Made by a program: the position numbers and the translations under genes. Source: Syngnathus acus (lineage: Eukaryota; Chordata; Actinopteri; Syngnathiformes; Syngnathidae). From it: a stretch of 64,000 nucleotides of DNA. Positions 1 to 13,887 of the stretch are shown piece by piece (the stretch's first letter is position 1; the number at the start of each line of letters is the position of its first letter). The notes beneath the pieces were generated by a model that did no database searches, was not told where the DNA came from, and worked only from the letters and a program-made list of their open reading frames with translations. The stretch is from contig NC_051093.1 in the NCBI RefSeq assembly GCF_901709675.1, positions 7,679,553 through 7,743,552 of the forward strand. The letters run 5' to 3'.

Positions 1-3000
1 GTTGTAAAATAAGTCTCAACATTTTAGGCCCTTATTTGTACAATGATGGATAAAAAAAAAAAGTCTGTTGTATTAAATGTCTATTCAATTTTTATTTGCC
101 TCACCAAGACTCTTAAGTCGATTTGTTTGCTTCACACCAGGGTACAAATGATAGCATTCACACTTGCCCAAACAAATCACATTAAGACAACGACAGTTTG
201 TTTTAACCCGAGCAAATGTGAAATGTGAACACGGTGTTAATGACTGCACTTCCCTAAGTGCCCCGATGAATCACTATCCGTATAAATAAATAAACAGCGC
301 ACTTCTAACAGATGCCTCTGCAAGCTAGCAGGGAATTATCTGATACCAACCCGATGTGCTTGTAGATAGCTTTCCAATAGTAAACATTTTCCTATAGCGC
401 AGAGGTCATCGACCTCTTTAGCATGAAGTTTGATTTTTACGAAAAAATTGTAATATTACATCAAAAGTATGTAATTTAACAAACCTCATAATTCCAGACG
501 AGTCCATTTCACAAGCTCCGTGAATTGATTCTATGTGCACCTTTTTTTTTTTGGCTCGACTCATGCGCAGGTGGGAATATTCAGACTTTATTCACACAAA
601 TAGTCAAGGGCACACCTATAGTGCCAGACTACAGTCTAAGCCATGCAGTCTGCAGCCACTGCATATTTATCTAAGTCTCCATCCCATTCCGCACATACTC
701 AGACACGCACACAACTATAGATCAGCCTGCATTTGAGGTCAAGTTGAAACATTGAGGAAAGTGCGCAAGACATTTTCTTTTCTTGCATCAAAAAGACACA
801 GACTGTGCATACACATAGACACTAAGTTAATATATTAACCATAAAGAAGAGTTAAACTAGACGGCATAACCTCTTGCAGCTGTGTGCAGAACATGCTCGA
901 CAGATGAGGAAGAATTTCTTTCCGCAAACATCCCATGTGTTACGTTCCATAGAAACCAACTCATTTCTGCAACATCTGGTATACATTGCTTCCAGTCGGC
1001 CTGAACACACAAGCCACGCACGTGCTCAAGCACACACGGTCCGGCCGGAGACTTGTTCAATCCAACTCCATCTATCGAACTAATTATTACCAGGCACACA
1101 GAAGATTGTGTGTCAAAATGAAACACTTGGATTTTGAGAGAGGGGAAGTAAAATTGGTGTAGGTAAGGTAACAGGTGGCAGTCAGATCTGAGTTTAGCCA
1201 TCTAAAAAAAATTGACAACAAGCATTACATTTTATTTTGGATCAAAATGGCCAAATTTGTTTGTGTTAGCAATAGCTGAGTCAGCTAAATAAATTCTGAC
1301 ATTGATCAAATCAATAAAGACGAATTTAGGGGAACAGAATTGCAGAATTTCTGTCAGATTATCTGGAAAATTAAAAAGTCTCTAATAGATCTAGATTTAT
1401 TTGCTAATAAGTCTGTATTTGCTGTCAGTATGGTGCAAGCAGGTGTAAAGTAGGCCCAGATGTTGCCTGACCAAAGACGCATCACAAATAATATGATAGC
1501 CCGTGCCAAAACTTGAACAAAAAAACTTTAAAAAATACTGGACTATTGGGACAAAGATGGCCAAGGTCCCACAGCACACTAAAGTTCGGGTTAACGAGCC
1601 TGCCGTGGCCACTGGGAACATAATATAAACACAGCATAACCAAAGGGCCGTGAAATTTTCATTCTGGGGCGTGAATGGCTCGAGTGAATTCATAAATAAA
1701 CCACCTCTAAACAAATAAATGAAATATGTTCTTCCGATAATACAGGTTGCATTGTCATTTTGAAATTGGAAGGATGGAGTGGACGTCAACAATGTTAGGA
1801 TTGAAGAAAAGCTGCTTTCTTCAATGAGAACATTCTCCGCAACCCACATCGCAGGAAGAGAACACTCAAATTATACCTATATAGGATTCTTAGGAAAACA
1901 TAAAGGGTTGAATTACAGCTGAGAACTGGAATTGAAAACCACCGGACTGGGCGACGCAGGAAGACAAGTGGCAGCAGGGAGTCTGAAACTTCAGAACCGC
2001 CAAAAAAAAAAAAAAAATGTCCGTCAGACATTTAAAGGTTTATCCTCATTTGGATTATTTGACTTTGCTTCACCACTTAACCATTATTGAGCATGAACAA
2101 AAACAGGATTGGACTTTATATGGCAGATGAACTTGCAAGTTTACAAGGCAAGAATGGCAATAAAGTAAAAAAGAATTTGCTGACTGAAATCTAGGAAAAA
2201 TGAAAACACAGACAGTCAAGCCAGCCTCTGCTGTGTGATTTACTGGCTGCGCATTTTTGCCTGCAGTGAGGAGTGGCGTGAGGTTCTACTGTCCCAGACA
2301 GTAGCTAAGTTGACAAGAATTTCAGACACATGCTAACATGCGCTATCACCATATTAATCATCATCACAATATTGTTTAGCAATGAGTGAGGTTCAAATGC
2401 AAAGTGGCATGAAAGCAAAGCAATCAAAAAAAAAAACGCCTTGCATGGGAAAAGCCTTGAGCGTACTCCCATTGGTAATGGAGCGTGCCATGAGTGATAT
2501 GTTAAGAGCCAATCCATTATAAAAATGTGTCTAGTTGGGTTACAGCATCAACATGTGACCAGTCTGGGCATGCAGCGTAAGAAAAACAGTGCTGAGACAG
2601 AAAATAAGAGGAGACAGCGGGAACATTTGATAAATATGCCTGAGAATGGTGCCTCAGTTCAAACGCGGTAAAAAAAAAAAAAAAATTCTAAGAAAATACA
2701 AATTGAATAAAATTCATTATTTAGGGATTTGGTTTTAATTTACATGATTGTTGATGTCAGCAAAAGGTTTGATAGCAGCAAAGTGCATAAAACATGAGTA
2801 CCAACAAAAATGAAATCAGCCATGACATTTTACAAATTGGAATTGAATCAAAATCTCCAGGGGGAAAATCCACCTCCAAAACCGCCGTCATGCATGATGT
2901 CACGTTTCTTTGGCGCCACAAGAGAGTACCCGTGATGGTAAACCTTTAATGGTGCACATCAAAAAGCGGGAAAGCGATACAAGCTCATCTGTCTTGGCTG

Positions 3001-6000
3001 CTCTGTACAATTTTTAGAATAGGTCAAGAACAGAGCGTTACTAGGAAAATAAGCAACGTTTAATTTTACCGTGAAGAAACTCGGGCAATCATCTCTTGTC
3101 TCTCACTGGGTCTGTGCTTTATTAACAGTGAGTCCGAGTTTTTACATTCATGATTTAAGGACTTTTAAGATTCTTTTTAAGGACATGCGGGAACCTTGTG
3201 GGACTGGACCACCTTAATTCCAAATTGTATTCAATATTTAGCCAACGTATCTTTTCCTTATATTGGTTCCTTATATTCTGAACGAGATGTTCGAAATCAC
3301 CGGTTGCCGTACTCTTCTCTCACAAAAAAAAAAAAAAAAAAAAAAAACACTCCGGAAGAGCATCAAATAACCCTTTCGTATCTCGGCCCATCTGAAATCC
3401 TCTGTCGTCATAGCGACGGCGAGTATCCAAGCAAAACTGAGAGAAAGGTGTCTCTGTGCTGCCTGTGTTTCTCATTCCGGTCGCACTGCAGCTCCGACTC
3501 ATGACTGGGAAGAGGCAGCGAAACCCAGACGGGATGAGCACCAGTGAGAAATTCACGATAAGGCAATAAAAATAATTGAGCATGGCAGCCATTTTCTTCT
3601 TGTAGCCAATTAAACCTGAATAAACTGTGTGATTGATAGCTAAAGTTTTTCACTGGTGCCTGTCATTGCGTAATCCATCAATACAACATATCAATAAATC
3701 ACACTGGCACGAAAATTGTGCCGAGCAATATAGTGGACATCACGGAAGTATATTTATATTTAGCTTATTAATCGTCTGTTCAATGGCTGCCCCCAAACCA
3801 AACCCTCAGCTTAACACAAATGGCCAGTTGGGCCTTTGGGCTGAAGTTCCGAGTTCCACCTGTGGGGAGAGGATGGGCTGAGTCCCCCCCCCCCACCCCT
3901 AGACGGGCGCACAAAGACCTCCACTGTGCGGGCAAATCAATGCGCTCGGCCAGACGCAAGCCAAACACCTGGGAAGGGAGAGGTCATGTGACGTCTGGAA
4001 AGGAGTCAGCGTCGTCATGGTAACCATCAGACGGAAGGATGAAAAGTCTTTTTTTTGGTCATATAAGCAGACAGGGGAATCCATTTGTACACAATAAAAT
4101 AGAAGCATGGGAAAAAAAAGAGAGGAGCACAGTGGGGAGGAAAAGTGGACTCAAAGTGCCTCCAGTCTCTGTGGTTAACCATTACACCGGAGACTATGAG
4201 GGGGGAGGAAATGGGGGGGGGGTGTGGGAACCGAGACGCCCGCCTGGTAATGTTCCACCATTCCCATCCCTGTCTAAAAGTCAAACGAGAGCAAAGAAGG
4301 TCTTTTGGAAAATATCAGACATTCCTGTGTTTGCGAGGAAGCGTTCATGTGCGAGACGACACAAATCTCCAGTTCAGGTTGAACCCCTTTTGAACCTCCC
4401 TTCCTGACCACCTGGTTCCTCCGGTCCAGTGTGATGATGACCCACCCCAGACAGTCTGACACATTTTTGGATAGGATTACTCTCCCACCTCCTTCACACT
4501 CTGGCTACCTTTCCTCTGTTTTTCTTTTTCTGTCCATGTTTTGACTCCAATTCTTGGAGCATGTAGCTAAAAACAAAAGACTTCCCTTTACCTTAGGAAG
4601 GAGAGTGATGGTTGTGTGAGTGACCCGCTGTTGCTAATCTTCAAACCATCTTCTAATCAATCTCCTATGGCAGTAATGTTTAATCCTGAAGACTGCACAA
4701 TGTAAATCATCAACTGCTGGGACCGCAGCACCAAAATGTAATCCTAGTAAAAGCATGAGTCAAAGGACCTGTCAAGAGTTCCCAAATCTAAATTAAATTT
4801 AATGCCACAAGCGACAGCTCATATTCACGTTTAATCAAAATGGAAAGAACGAAGTTTTTTTTTTTGATATTAGTCTTCAGTGTGCTGTGAAGCAGAAAGA
4901 GGAATTAAATGTATGCTGACAACCTAGACTATGAACTTTTCAATAGATATTGGACTTTAATATTCTTTTTTATTATTAAATACCCTGAAGATGATCCAGA
5001 GATTTTCATATCGGTGGATGGGAGACAACTTTTTACGACTTCTCATTTTGACACGGCTGCTCAGTTTTTCTTTTTCTTTGGCAAAACCAGAAACTTTAAC
5101 GTACTATTTTCTACGATCTGGTCAGCTGAGGTTTGAAGTATTCTGAATGAACATCATTTTTGTTAATTTTATTATTTTGTGAATTTTTCTTGAAGCTAAA
5201 ACCAAACTTGCGAGTGCAGCTGAGATAAGCTAAGCTGCCTGCACAGTAAAAATATTGAAATAGCAATAAACGTATTCCACTCACAAAATCTAAAAAAAAT
5301 TATGGATGGTGTCTGGGAATTTGTTTACATTTTAAAGACCTGCCTACACCGTCTGCATTTAAAGAGCTGAGCTTAAGGACACAGGGTAGAATTTCAGAAA
5401 CTTTGTCCAGCTTTTCACTGGACTGTGGAATTGTGGTTGTGACAAACTGACATGGGGAAATAACCTGGCTTTCTTCGCAGATCCTCTTATGGAAATGCGC
5501 AAACCTGATAAGATCTCCGAGCATACATAGAGTATATACAAAAGTCATCATGGAACTTTTAAGTGCCAGGAAACTTTCGAATGCTTCGAAAATCAGCCAT
5601 TTGCTAGATTTACAACTTAAGGAAGAGGGAAAAAGAGTAACACACTCTTGCCATGCATCACTTTGGTCAAAGAGCAAGCAAAGGGAGAATATCTAGTTTC
5701 AAACAATTACTTGGGTATCCGACGCCGCTTTATCTCACATGTTCCGAGACTGATGTAAAGGAACACCGGAATCACAGAGGAAAAAAAATATTTTGGACAT
5801 CTGCTGCACAAAATCACACAGACTAGTCGCGTAGAAAAGACACAATATAGTCTTACATCGCTTCTCATCATAGGTCAAAGGGCAAAAGGCCATGACTTAG
5901 AGAAGCCATAAATCATCATCATCATTCATTACACTCCGCACCTGCTGGAGTGTTGAAAGATCTCGGGAAGCACAACCAGACGCGTGTTCTCATATATGAA

Positions 6001-6415
6001 TTATATATTTTCAAATTCAGGTATCGAATGTCAACCGAAATGCGTCGAATAATCACCCGATGGTCGTCCAGCGACGTCATGACTTTGCAATTAAACGCTT
6101 TCCATATTGTGTGGTTTATTCACGGTGGTCATTGCTGTTACTTGGAGATGTTTTGACAGTTTGTGGGCCTCACGTTCTGTCATGCAGCAGTTCTGTCCTC
6201 AGAAAAGCGTCTGGGAAGACTTTCTTGTGGAGCAAACGACTGATGAGAGATTGCTTAATGCCACGTCAAGATTTGGTTTCAGTTCATCCATCATTAAGGA
6301 TATACAGAAAGTTAATGCTACAGCCATTTTTAAGGAAAATTGCTGTATTAAATATTATGGTCTTTATTTAAAATGATCTGTTATTGTTTTGGTGGGGGTT
6401 ATGCTTGAATTACTA

Positions 6416-6510
6416 GCGGTATCGACACTTGGTATCGGTATCGGCAATGACTCAAGATTTGAGAATTTATACTGTATTGGTCCGAAAAAAATATGGTATC
6501 AAGCACCCCT
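6416..6510. repeat. Degenerate dispersed repeat with GGTATC motifs
   Basis: The words GGTATCGGTATCGGCAAT, CTCAAG and a closing TGGTATCAAGCACCCC resemble a dispersed element seen in many teleost genomes. The match is from memory and the family name is not certain. There is no coding potential. It sits in SMURF2 intron 1. Confidence 0.4.
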
Positions 6511-7009
6511 AATTTGAATGCAAGACTTGTTACATCAAAAAAACTTCAGAGGTTCCAATATTTTTTTCTCCAGTATTATATAAAATTATGCTTCCAGCTT
6601 CTGGCATTAGCAGGAAGTTGTTTTCATGTGACATTCTTTTGGTTATAAAAAGTCTTGGTGAACAAACCAGTTTTCAAAGTGGTGCGCAAGTCAAACAATG
6701 CTGGCATTTCAGGAGTTCAACAGGAACCAGTTGGACTACACGAGGAAACTCACTCCGCACACACATAAGGGAGGACTAGCGACTGGCAACATTTTTAGTG
6801 TGAGAACATTTCACCCATCTCACGTCACCTTTTCCCCTCTGTGATTCAGTCCTCTGCCATTGCATAAGAGGGGAGTCCACCCCAACTATTTTCAGCTCCA
6901 AATAGTGGGAAACCATGCCACATTGGCATTCTTGCTTCAATCTCTCTTTCCACTTTGTGCACGACGACATGCTGAACATAAAGTCAGCCAGGCGAGTAAA
7001 GTCTTCCAC

Positions 7010-7260
7010 GGTGCCGTCACCGCTGCCGCTATAGTGAGAAGTCAAAAACAGCGAGCAGAAGAACCGAGCGGGGCCTCGGGGCTTCTGCAAGCTTGCACCG
7101 ACCGCTACTGGCCGGGACCCAAGCTGAGTGGCTCTCTTGGACTTTTGGCTCCCCCTGACCCCGCTGATGTCACGGAGCCAGGGCGGATCGCACAGAAGCC
7201 GAGCGAGCGCGCCACTGCCCCGTCTGGAGCCAGCGCCGGGAAGTTTGGGTTTCAAAGAAT
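7010..7260. other. CpG-rich patch in SMURF2 intron 1
   Basis: This segment is clearly richer in G, C and CpG than the surrounding intron, with words such as GCCGTCACCGCTGCCGC and GAGCGAGCGCGCCACTG. Open frames cross it on both strands, but their translations are low-complexity and match no family I know. It could be an intronic enhancer, an alternative promoter or a noncoding exon. Nothing in the sequence decides between these. Confidence 0.35.
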
Positions 7261-10200
7261 GATTTCACAACTTCTTCGAGAAATAAAAGTTACATCATTC
7301 CACCCTCCCTTTTCCTACTGTCTACACTGCCAACGAATGTGTTAGACTTTAAGAATCAGGACAGTTATGTCATCATCGGAGATGAAAGCTTCAGAGATCC
7401 CTTCAAATGGAAAATGGATGAGGAAACAAATGGCAAAGGCAGGAGGAACACGACTTTTTTCCTTTGCACCTTCCTGTCATTGTGTGATATGAGGTGTTCA
7501 TCACCAGCAGTCAATGTGAATTAGTGTTTGATGTCTCACTGAGATAGACTGATGGCGCTATAGTGTGGAGGTGGTTGTCAGGAACATGGCGTGAAGTGGA
7601 TCGCACACAGCTACAAGACGTGACATCATGCGTGTGCCCGGAATTTAACCGTTGAGATCATTCTCAAAAAGCGATACGACTTTAACGGCTCCTGGGCACT
7701 GGCTGAGCTAGCGAGGGGCATACGGGGGCACTGCCCCCCCAACTCTGAACAACTTGGTTGGATCTATCTAGTGCCAGGCCAGCTCAGACTTTTAGGTATT
7801 TTCACAAATATTCCGGGATTTTTTTTGGAACATTTCCACCCGTCCCTTGAATCTTTAACAGCATTTTTGAAGTTTGGGAATTTTTTAAAACTTTTTCTTG
7901 CACTTTGAGGTTTCTTTAAAATATGAAGTGCATTATAAATAAAATATATGATTATTTTTTTGTTTTGTTTTGGATCCCGTACACTTTTTTAGCCTGGTAG
8001 AAGTGCCATTTTATACTTGCTAGCCATCAAATTCCACAGTCCTATTTATTGATCATAAAGCATTGGCGGTGAGTGCAGATATCATCTTAAATAATATATA
8101 TTCAGGAACCAACGCTATAGAACAAAGGGCATTTCAAACAACAGCCATTTCATTTTACAGGCTGTCGTACGCATTTGCGCTATAAGACTAAAGCACCATC
8201 AGCACATCGCGTGCTTCTACAGCCATGCCAGTGTAAATTGGGAATTAATATGCACACTTATCACCTCACATGGCAGGTGTTAGTGTGGCCTTCATGTTTT
8301 ACGCAGTATATAGTAAGCAACGCTGGCTCCTATATGAGCACATTCCAGTGTGAAAACACTCCAAATTAAGAATATCCATATAATTTACAATTTATATATA
8401 GTAGTTAAAACGATATGGCAATTTTTCTCAATTTTCTGTGCAGCAGAGCGTTTAACCAGACTGAGCAATGAGTTGCAGTGCTTATTTTGGGATTTTGGCA
8501 CATCTGGAGCACACCAAAAAAAAAAACCCGTAGTGTTCTAATCTAACGTTTGCTTCTGTGTGCAGGAATTCGCAAGTGTATTTGTTCAACTCTCGCAGAG
8601 ATGCCATTTGAAAGGTGATCTGGTGTGAATATAAACAACTCTCGTCTGATCCCGTCTTTTTTGGCGACTGAAGGGGCTCAAACGTCGGGCCCCAGACACA
8701 GACAGACGTCTCCAGTCAGCTGTTGGCGTTTTTGCGGCTTCTACGCCAATGTAGACACACGCGCGTGCACACGCACACTTTCCAGTAAGTAACACTGGAG
8801 ACGTGAGAGACCCCCGTCTGTTTGACGCAAGTCAGAGTTAATTGAATCAATCTCTGTCTATACAGGTTTCAGACACACGAGTATTTATATCACATTTCTC
8901 TCCTTCATCAAACTGGACACGCTGGCAAATTGAAATTATAGATTGGGAACTCGTCACTGTTCGTGAAATAACCTTCCATGGCAGACTACTGAGGACAGCG
9001 CGAAGAAACAATAACAATCAAATGCGTCTGGGTAAAGAAAGGAAGCAAGAACTTGCTTTATGTCAAAAATTCTGAAGTTAATGTTTGCTTTATAATCAAA
9101 TATGCCCCGTGTTGTAAAAAGATTGTGATAGCGAACGACTAAATCTCAACTGATCAATCAGTAACCAGCAAGCTTCCGACACTGTCACATATTCTTAACG
9201 TAGAATCTTCTTAAATTGAAACTCGACTAAAAAATATAAAACTTCACTGAGTAACAAGAGACACATTAGCAAACTCAGATATGGAATTGAGACGTAACGA
9301 TTCTTTTTTGACTCACTGCATCAATCAGTATAATATTCATTTGCATTTTTCATAAACCGTAATTAAAGAAGTTTGCCAGCGCTCTGGGTTAACATAAATC
9401 GAAAAAAATGGCCACATTAGAAGGCGACTGGAGTGTGAGCACAGAGGCAGTCTTCATTCAGGTGGGTGGGAAGAAAAAGAGTCCATTAATTGATGGAACA
9501 ATGTTAAAAAGTTACTGGAGTCTCTCAGCAGGAAGAAGGAAAATGTTTACAAATGGCGTGCAATAAGCGCTCATTACCCTCCCGTTTTATTATTCCGTCT
9601 TTTTCATCTGCTGCACGATATGCTTATTAAAGGCAAATGTGGAAATGTTTGGACGTTGATGACGGCTCGGTGCAGTCACCGCGCATGAATCCTGTCTGAA
9701 GAACCCGAAGCTTCATCCCAAATGGCTTCCATACAGCTGTGAGCGAGGGCGCGCGAATGGAATTGAAAACCACATCAAAAGTCTCTTGATCGGAAGGGTC
9801 ATGCGCCTGGACCGAGCCACACTCTTGGGGTTTCATCCTAAAACCAAATTTCCATCACAACAGATTAGCTTCTTAAATTAAGCGCTAAACGCAGAAACTT
9901 GCATATCGCAAGCTGTCTGTCAGACCAGACTTTGATATCCTCGCAACGCTTTTGGAGAAAGGGAGAAGCTTCCAATCGGAAAGAACACAAGTGAGTCAGA
10001 GAGGAAGAGGTGGGAATGCGAGTGGAGGATACTAGGGAAGGGAATCCCACTGAGATTGGAGCACTGAGCGCTGATCCACACCACACCAAAGAATTCCGAT
10101 GAGCAAACCATATGCCGATTAAGTCACGTGGTGCCTCCCGGTTAAAGACGAGAAAAAAAATAAATAAAGCCTCCAAAATTACAAAACATTTGATGTTATC

Positions 10201-11967
10201 CCCATTTTGTATATTAATAAAACTTCTCTTATATCTTAATTGGGCATTCAAAACCATTCCAGCATTTCTTTGAGCTAGTCAGAGAAAAAAAACACACGAT
10301 AAAAGACGATTTGAACGATTTGAAGCGGTCACATTTTTTTAAAATAAATACAAAAAAACAAGTTACAAGTTGATTTTTGTTACACAAGTTTGAGCCTGGT
10401 TGCCACTCATCAACATCGGAACTTAACACGATTAATTGGAGAATTGATTTGTTGTCGATTCATCCATTTATTCCAACTATATAGTCAATTTGCGCCATTA
10501 ATTCATCCCCAAAGTATAATTTTTCATGGGGCCAATATCTTTGGTGACAATAAAAGAAGCAAACAGTGATAAGAAGTTCATGAAGATTGATAACATTTGC
10601 CTATGTGCCGTTTTAAATCCGTTCGATGATTTCGGAGTGATCCGCTGTACCGGCAGCCTGCTCTTATGAAACATCTCACCCCAATTGTTTGTCTTAGCAG
10701 CTTGCCTGACATATCTCCTCCCTTTAATAGCTGACAAACATCTGAGACATCTGGTTGAAATGGACATGTGGAAGGAAGGGGGCCCGGGGGGGTTGTCAAC
10801 AAGGAGGTCCGCCTCCAGTACAAACAGCTACGGGCCTGTTTGGATGTAGCAAGGCATCCTTCACATTCAGGCTGGAAACAAATTCAGGTTTGTGTGAGTC
10901 ATCAACATGCAGTGACACTCTTTTGGGGTTCATGACTAGAGCACAAAAAGTGTGATCCACCTTGTATATACACAGCTGTGCAAGCGCTAAACAAAGACGC
11001 ACATAATGACAGTGTGCGGCCACGGTTTGGCTCTTCGCACCAGACGCCGTCCTTCCCATCGCGCTTCCTTTCCTGCAGTGCGTTTCTCCGCGTAAGCAAC
11101 ACGGTTGCTCGCCAGCAGGATGACAAGACAAAGTTGTCAAAGGAGAAAAGACTCATTTGAAGAGGTGGTGAGTTCGCATTGTTACTCAGCGTGGCGGGGT
11201 GTGCAGTGTCACTCCGAGGAGGAGGAGGAGGACCAAAGCTGGTCTATGAGGTCCAGCTTGCTCTATTTTCCACAGCGGGCTAACATTCCTGGCATTCCAG
11301 GAGACCACTGCAGTCTCCAACGGTGGTGACAAACTAATTCACAGTCTAATGGACTTCTCGGGGTTGTAAAATGGCTCTTGCTTGCTAAAATATTGTGCTG
11401 AAGGGCCTGCCTTAATAACAAAATCAGAATGGAATGCCACCATGTTTTTTTTTCTTCTTCTTCTTCGAGATCAGAATCATGACATCAAGCATCAGCATAT
11501 CTCCTGAAACCACTTAGCACCCAAGCAGCAAGAAATTAACACTGATCTTTTTTGGGCTTTTTCACGACATAGGTTCCAATTCCGACCTGAGGATATCTGA
11601 TTTTTTTTTTTTACGCTGCCATGACACGTATCTAAATTATTCTACTTCAATCATGCAGTGTAAATCCATTTATTAAAACAGTTTTTTTTTTTTTATGACA
11701 AAAGCGCCACCCTGGAATAGATTGTTTCTACATAATCTTCCATCCTGGGAAGTTCTACCGTATTAAAAACAACAAGGCATTGGAGTCCACTCCAAACTAC
11801 ATATCACGTTACAAATATTTGATACCTCTCTCATTATGCATGTGTGATTTATGACAAGCGTAAACATAAGTGAAAGCCTGCAGTTAACTTGGCAATCAAA
11901 CGCGTGCAAGTCATTAATCCATCTCATTAAGATCAGCCCTTGTTGTCTCCACTTACGCCGATCAGAA

Positions 11968-12187
11968 AACACCATCGCTTAAATATTTCACTTGGCACTT
12001 GCACACGTATACACACAGTTCCCAGGGAATGCGGTGCAAGTCAGGTCCTGGAAGTAGATCAAAAAAGGACAAGCCGTCAGCCCCTTTCTCGCAGTCAAAA
12101 TACTGAGCTCCCATGTAAACCTCGTTGATGTTTGTGTTGAAAAGGCACAAACCAAACAGCTTTGGGAGAGTGTGCAGGTCTGCAGGA
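11968..12187 (-). other. Unidentified protein-like ORF segment in SMURF2 intron 1
   Basis: On the minus strand a good acceptor-like site (CTTCCTCCTGCAG) precedes a stretch open to a stop codon near 11968. In the frame containing NINEVYMGAQYFDCEKG, codons favour C or G at third positions, unlike the AT-rich intron. The segment is about 70 residues and has several cysteines near its end (WELCVYVCKC). I do not recognise a family. It may be an exon of an unannotated transcript, a transposon protein relic or chance. It does not resemble SMURF2. Confidence 0.2.
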
Positions 12188-13047
12188 GGAAGCACAACTA
12201 CATCATCACCGGGCAAAAATGTGTCAACATTTTTGTAGTTGGTGATCAAGAGTGTGAGTGGGATTATATCAACACTTTTTTTTTTTTTAAACATCTCATA
12301 TTCAGTATTTAAAGTTGTATCCACCTCATCATTTCATCCACAGGTAGGCCTACATACATTTTAAACGTAAATATATTTACATTTCAATACGTCTTATTTT
12401 AAAATCGATGCACTTTTTTAAAATTGTTTTTAAATTTCCAATATTTTTAAACCATTTGATTTCCTTATTTCCAATCTTAACTTCCTCTACTTAAATGGGT
12501 TTATTGCGAGCCTCGGTGGTGACAACTGATTTAAATGTCACAAACATTGATTAGTGCAGAGCCAACAGCGAGCTAACTAGCAAGCTAACGCCGGCCGGCT
12601 AGTCAACTCTAAATGAGCTCGTTTGACAGCACGGCTGGCCTGTCTGCACCGGAGAATGTGACAAGTGTTTATTCAAACTTATATCGTCCCATTTTTACGA
12701 ATTACCAAACAACGACTTGCTTAATAGTGACAACACAGCTACTTCTACTCCTGCGGGACCCGACTCGGACTTACGGCTTGGTTAAGTGGCGACAATGACA
12801 ATCACTATTGCCATTAACAATTATAGCAAAATGGAGCAAGAAGCAAAACGGGTGCACGGATGTCAGATTCAAATATATTGGAGCGACCACAAGGGTTGTC
12901 GTGGAAATAAAGGAAGAGTGAAGCGGCGATGAGCCAACTCCGTGGCCCATGGGAACTGTTCCTCCTATCCAGGAAATACACTGAGCCCTCCTAGCTTGTG
13001 TGCAACGGCATTACTTTAGAAGGGCTTAAAACAATATCGTTACCTAC

Positions 13048-13099
13048 CTGTTAATCGCAGCTTCACGGGTCCATTCCGCCGAACTCCTTGGTTAGACAT
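13048..13099 (-). CDS. smurf2: SMURF2 E3 ubiquitin ligase, first coding exon only
   Basis: The exon encodes MSNQGVRRNGPVKLRLT followed by one base of the next codon, then a donor reading CAG|GTAGGT. The RRNGPVKLRLT core matches the SMURF2 N-terminus at the start of its C2 domain. The SMURF1 paralogue has a different sequence at this point (SSIKIRLT), so SMURF2 fits better. SMURF2 is a C2-WW-HECT ligase that ubiquitinates SMADs and receptors in TGF-beta and BMP signalling. Only the first 17 residues are in the window; the rest of C2, the WW domains and HECT lie beyond position 1. The ATG sits in a CpG-rich region, as expected for a 5' exon. Confidence 0.85.
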
Positions 13100-13560
13100 C
13101 ACCTCTTTGTTCCAGCCTTCACGGCGCGGACAAAAAGAGTCGTTAGGTGGGAGGGGGGGAGAACAAGATTTATCAGTCTCTCCGCCAGTTTTAGACAAGA
13201 ATGGAGTCAAGGCATTGTGGCCCGGATGTCGACAAAACTGTCATTGCAAAAAATGTCAAGGAAATTAATGAATAGGGGGGGAAAAATCGTGAATGGAGCA
13301 CTGTTGCAAAGAGATGAGTTCTCCTTAAGGCGGTGTTACATCCTGGGAGCCGTCCTCTCCTCTGGCGGGGTGTTGAAGTGAGGAGTCCTCCGGCGTGTAG
13401 CCCACTTGAGGAGGCTGCCCCTGCCTCTTCTGCCTGGGCTGCTGGGAGCTGACGAGAGACGAGAACGCTCCAAACATTTCCCCTGGCGTGTGGCACAACA
13501 CCTCCAACCTTCTCGCACAACGCCGCCCCCCCCCAACCCCTGAGCGTGTCTTCAAGGTTG
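13100..13560 (-). promoter_or_regulatory. smurf2: SMURF2 5' UTR and CpG-rich promoter
   Basis: The sequence just upstream of the SMURF2 ATG is rich in CpG and includes a GA-rich block near 13146-13160. It ends about 220 bp before the KPNA2 polyadenylation signal at 13778. The transcription start cannot be placed. Open frames across this region give low-complexity Arg/Gly/Pro translations typical of GC-rich DNA, and I do not call them genes. Confidence 0.55.
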
Positions 13561-13777
13561 GTGATTCCCCGTTTACTGTCGCTTTAAGAGCACACGTAAC
13601 CTTCACGCCCCCTTTTATGTTTATCATGCATTACAATTGGGAGTCGCAATTATGTTTGCGTTTTTATTTATTATCAGTCACAAATTTGCATGAATAAAGG
13701 GTGTCATAATGTCATGCACAGATTTTGTGTGCACTGGAAACAAGTTTTCAAAAAAAAAGCCCATACAAAGTCTCATC

Positions 13778-13783
13778 TTTATT
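13778..13783 (-). terminator. kpna2: KPNA2 polyadenylation signal AATAAA
   Basis: On the minus strand AATAAA lies about 105 bases after the KPNA2 stop codon. A U-rich run (GGGCTTTTTTTTG) follows some 20 bases downstream, as expected of a cleavage site. This gives a very short 3' UTR of roughly 125 bases. Confidence 0.75.
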
Positions 13784-13887
13784 TACACGAGTGGTTCATC
13801 AAGTGTTTAAAAGTATGTACAAACATACAACAGTACATTGACATGAACAAGGACAAACTGTAGCGGTGAGCATGGAGTAGCTAAGTG

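Larger units (their letters stand above)
1..13047 (-). other. smurf2: SMURF2 intron 1 (partial, runs off the window start)
   Basis: This stretch follows the splice donor of SMURF2 coding exon 1, so it is intron 1 as far as the window reaches. I searched both strands for the next SMURF2 coding segment (the C2 domain, with words such as LCAKN or DPFAK) and found none. Most of it is AT-rich with homopolymer runs, such as an A run of about 24 near 3324-3347. Three patches stand out: a degenerate repeat at 6416-6510, a GC- and CpG-rich patch at about 7010-7260, and a protein-like minus-strand ORF at about 11968-12187. Many short ORFs here are not credible genes. The intron assignment rests wholly on the exon 1 call. 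Confidence 0.7.

Noticed and set aside
857-1201. Minus-strand ORF of 114 codons near the window start
   Set aside because: No recognised motif, AT-rich codon choice and no supporting splice sites; it does not match SMURF2.
6776-7255. Minus-strand ORF of 159 codons over the CpG-rich patch
   Set aside because: Low-complexity Arg/Gly/Ser translation, no family match, no splice or start context. Expected in GC-rich DNA.
13191-13627. Several overlapping minus-strand ORFs upstream of SMURF2
   Set aside because: They lie in the CpG-rich promoter and 5' UTR and give unrelated low-complexity proteins in different frames.
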